Origin: Ruminococcus sp. UBA1780
Lineage (GTDB): Bacteria > Bacillota > Clostridia > Oscillospirales > Ruminococcaceae
Length of the DNA: 7,034 nucleotides
Assembly (NCBI GenBank): GCA_002315235.1
Contig: DCGK01000101.1
Location: 144 to 7,177, forward strand
Direction of reading: 5' to 3'
Made by a program: the position numbers and the translations under genes. This document shows, piece by piece, positions 5,262-7,034 of the stretch (positions within the stretch are counted from its first letter, which is position 1; the number at the start of each line of letters is the position of its first letter). The notes beneath the pieces were generated by a model. That model was not told the DNA's origin. It did no database searches and saw only the letters and a program-made list of their open reading frames with translations.

Positions 5262-6221
5262 ATGAAAAAACTGATAAAATTATTAAGGCTTCTGCTTCCG
5301 CTTATAGCAGCAGCACTGACGGTTATAACATATTATGTGATCCCTGACAGCGGAAAACAGAAACCAACGGAACATCCGTATTTTGTTTATACTGTGGCTG
5401 CAGCGGCTGCCGTTTATATTATTCTTGGTATCATATCCGCCTTTAATAAAAATCTTAAAAAGTATATCTTTGAACAGGCTCCGTTTATTACAGGGACAGT
5501 TCTGTTTCTGATGATTCTCAATGTTGTTACAACAAAAACAGAGCTTCTTCCGATACTGTATTTTCCTTCACCTGACAAGGTAACAGGGATACTTATTGAA
5601 CAGAGAGTTTCTCTTCTACAGAATCTCGGCTCTTCACTCGGACTTCTTGTGACAGGATTTGCCGCAGGCGGAAGTGTCGGATTTTTAACAGGGCTTGCAC
5701 TCGGGTATAACAAAAAAGTTGGGTACTGGCTAAATCCTGTAACAAAATTTATCGGACCAATACCGACAACTGCATGGATTCCGCTGGCTTTGAGTGTATT
5801 TCCGACAACACAGGGAGCTAATATTTTTCTTATAGCTTTTGCTGTATGGTTTCCGGTAACACTGATGACGAGCAGCGGTATACAGAGTACAAGTCAGGTT
5901 CATTTTGAGGTATCTTCAACACTTGGAGCGTCGACACTTTACCGAATAATACATGTAGCTATCCCAAATGCTATGCCGAGTATTTTTCTCGGAATTTTCT
6001 ACGGAACAGTTTCTTCATTTGCAACTCTGATGGCAGTTGAGATGAACGGTAATTCAAGCGGCATAGGATGGTATATTAACTGGCAGAAGCAGGTTATGAT
6101 GTACGACGGTGTATACGCAGGTCTGATTATAATTGCATTTCTCTGCACACTTATTCTTACAGTTTTATTCAAAGTAAGAGACAGGGTACTTATATGGCAG
6201 AAGGGAGTAATAAAATGGTAG
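5262..6221 (+). CDS. NitT/TauT-type ABC transporter permease with extended N-terminus
   Basis: This is the inner-membrane channel subunit, probably working as a homodimer. From the ATG at 5262 (GTGAGGA at 5247-5253, 8 nt spacing; the in-frame ATG at 5241 has no site) it has 319 aa. Hydrophobic segments lie near residues 8-27, 42-60, 74-91, 124-147, 158-180, 184-205, 237-258 and 284-304. FPSPDKV (101-107) precedes the core domain, as in SsuC/TauC-like permeases. The ATPase-coupling EAA loop is seen from E216 to N236, with G222 and P235. SsuC-type permeases are usually about 250-280 aa, so the first two membrane segments look like an addition. It overlaps the ATPase gene by 7 bp. Family assignment is firm; the substrate is not readable from the permease. 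Confidence 0.88.
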   Translation: MKKLIKLLRLLLPLIAAALTVITYYVIPDSGKQKPTEHPYFVYTVAAAAAVYIILGIISAFNKNLKKYIFEQAPFITGTVLFLMILNVVTTKTELLPILYFPSPDKVTGILIEQRVSLLQNLGSSLGLLVTGFAAGGSVGFLTGLALGYNKKVGYWLNPVTKFIGPIPTTAWIPLALSVFPTTQGANIFLIAFAVWFPVTLMTSSGIQSTSQVHFEVSSTLGASTLYRIIHVAIPNAMPSIFLGIFYGTVSSFATLMAVEMNGNSSGIGWYINWQKQVMMYDGVYAGLIIIAFLCTLILTVLFKVRDRVLIWQKGVIKW

Positions 6222-7000
6222 GCAGCATTTCTATAGACAGTGTGAGAAAAGAGTTTAAATCAGCTGACGGCTCAGGTGAGACACTTACAGCACTGAATGA
6301 TTTCACTCTTGATATTGAACCGGGTACATTTGTAAGTCTTATAGGTCCTTCGGGATGCGGAAAATCTACTCTTCTCAGAATGATAGGCGGTCTTGACAGA
6401 CCAACTTCAGGAAAGATTACACTTAACGGAAAAGAGATAACTAAACCGGGAAGTGACAGAGGATTTGCTTTTCAGGGTTCAAATCTGTTTCCATGGCTTA
6501 CTGTGGAACAGAATATTGCATTCGGCCTTAAGGCACGCGGTATTTTTAAGGAAAGAAAAAAGGATGTTCAGGAATTTATCGATATGATAGGTCTTAACGG
6601 ATTTGAAAAATCCTATCCTCATCAGATTTCAGGAGGAATGAATCAGAGGGCTTCTCTGGCAAGAGCACTGGTAGGACATCCTGAGGTTCTGCTTCTTGAT
6701 GAACCTCTCGGAGCACTTGATGCATTTACAAGAATGAATCTTCAGGATGAGATACTGAGGATATGGAAGGAATTCGGAATGACAATGATTATGGTAACTC
6801 ATGATGTTGATGAAGCAATATACATGTCTGACAAGGTTGTTGTTATGTCAGCAAGACCTTCAAAGGTAGAGGCAGTAATTGATATTGATCTGCCGCGTCC
6901 GAGGGCAAGGTCACAGGACACATTTCAGGTGTACAGATCAAGGATACTTGATATTCTTAATCTCGGCGGACAGGTTGAGGAGCCAGAGTACAGTATATAA
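6215..7000 (+). CDS. NitT/TauT-type ABC transporter ATP-binding protein
   Basis: This is the cytoplasmic ATPase that powers the importer. The 261-aa protein has Walker A GPSGCGKST (44-52), Q-loop Q87 in FAFQGSNLFPWLTVEQN, the signature HQISGGMNQR (136-145), Walker B with LLLDEPLGALD (159-169) and the switch His H196 in MVTHDVDEA. The FQxxxLxPWxT and SGGMxQR patterns are typical of the SsuB/TauB/NrtD group. I chose the ATG at 6215, since AAGGGAG (6201-6207) is ideally spaced from it; an in-frame ATG at 6194 lacks such a site. It starts inside the last codons of the permease gene, so the two are translationally coupled. Only 34 bp of sequence follow, without a recognisable terminator, so the operon may continue beyond the window. 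Confidence 0.92.
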   Translation: MVGSISIDSVRKEFKSADGSGETLTALNDFTLDIEPGTFVSLIGPSGCGKSTLLRMIGGLDRPTSGKITLNGKEITKPGSDRGFAFQGSNLFPWLTVEQNIAFGLKARGIFKERKKDVQEFIDMIGLNGFEKSYPHQISGGMNQRASLARALVGHPEVLLLDEPLGALDAFTRMNLQDEILRIWKEFGMTMIMVTHDVDEAIYMSDKVVVMSARPSKVEAVIDIDLPRPRARSQDTFQVYRSRILDILNLGGQVEEPEYSI

Positions 7001-7034
7001 TTCTTTTTGAGTTATAACAACACAGAGGATATCC

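Noticed and set aside
3997..7000. Molybdate transporter (ModABC)
   Set aside because: Binding-protein motifs, permease and ATPase all follow the sulfonate/nitrate/taurine family pattern, not ModA/ModB/ModC.
7001..7034. Terminator or next gene start after the ATPase gene
   Set aside because: TTCTTTTTGAG has no preceding stem, and GAGG at 7026-7028 region has no start codon before the window ends.

Overview
The window looks like chromosomal DNA of an anaerobic, low-to-moderate G+C Firmicute. Ruminococcus/Oscillospiraceae-like Clostridia are my best guess, from AGA-rich Arg codons, strong AGGAG-type ribosome sites, a clostridial-type NifH and an AT-rich terminator/promoter region. This assignment is inference; no rRNA or other marker gene is present. 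All eight genes lie on the + strand and form two transcription units.

Unit 1 (about 105-3796) is a compact nitrogenase-type cassette. It runs nifB (radical-SAM cofactor maturase), a nifX/NafY-family cofactor-binding protein (overlapping nifB by 8 bp), nifH (Fe protein with canonical cluster and nucleotide motifs), a 216-bp gap filled by three tandem ~70-bp hairpin repeats, a divergent cysK-family PLP enzyme, and a second, cysteine-rich NifX-family protein. A strong intrinsic terminator (3821-3866) closes it. No nifD, nifK, nifE or nifN lies in the window. The genes therefore supply cofactor precursor, electrons and probably cysteine or sulfur to a component encoded elsewhere.

Unit 2 (about 3921-7000) starts with a good sigma-A-like promoter. 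The promoter is embedded in three CTATA/TATAG dyads, one of them sitting inside the -35/-10 spacer. The unit encodes a complete NitT/TauT (sulfonate/nitrate-type) ABC importer: lipoprotein binding protein, permease and ATPase. Two hairpins separate the binding-protein gene from the permease gene and probably lower expression of the latter two genes. The binding protein is unusual in having ten cysteines besides the lipid-anchor one, several at positions expected to line the ligand pocket, and a His/Cys tail ending in CCG.

Read together, the window suggests a nitrogenase or nitrogenase-like enzyme system linked to sulfur metabolism and to uptake of an unknown, perhaps metal- or thiol-related, substrate. 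The most unusual points are the cysteine-rich binding protein, the cysteine missing after the NifB radical-SAM motif, the two complementary NifX paralogues flanking nifH, and the tandem hairpin repeat whose last copy supplies the cysK ribosome site.
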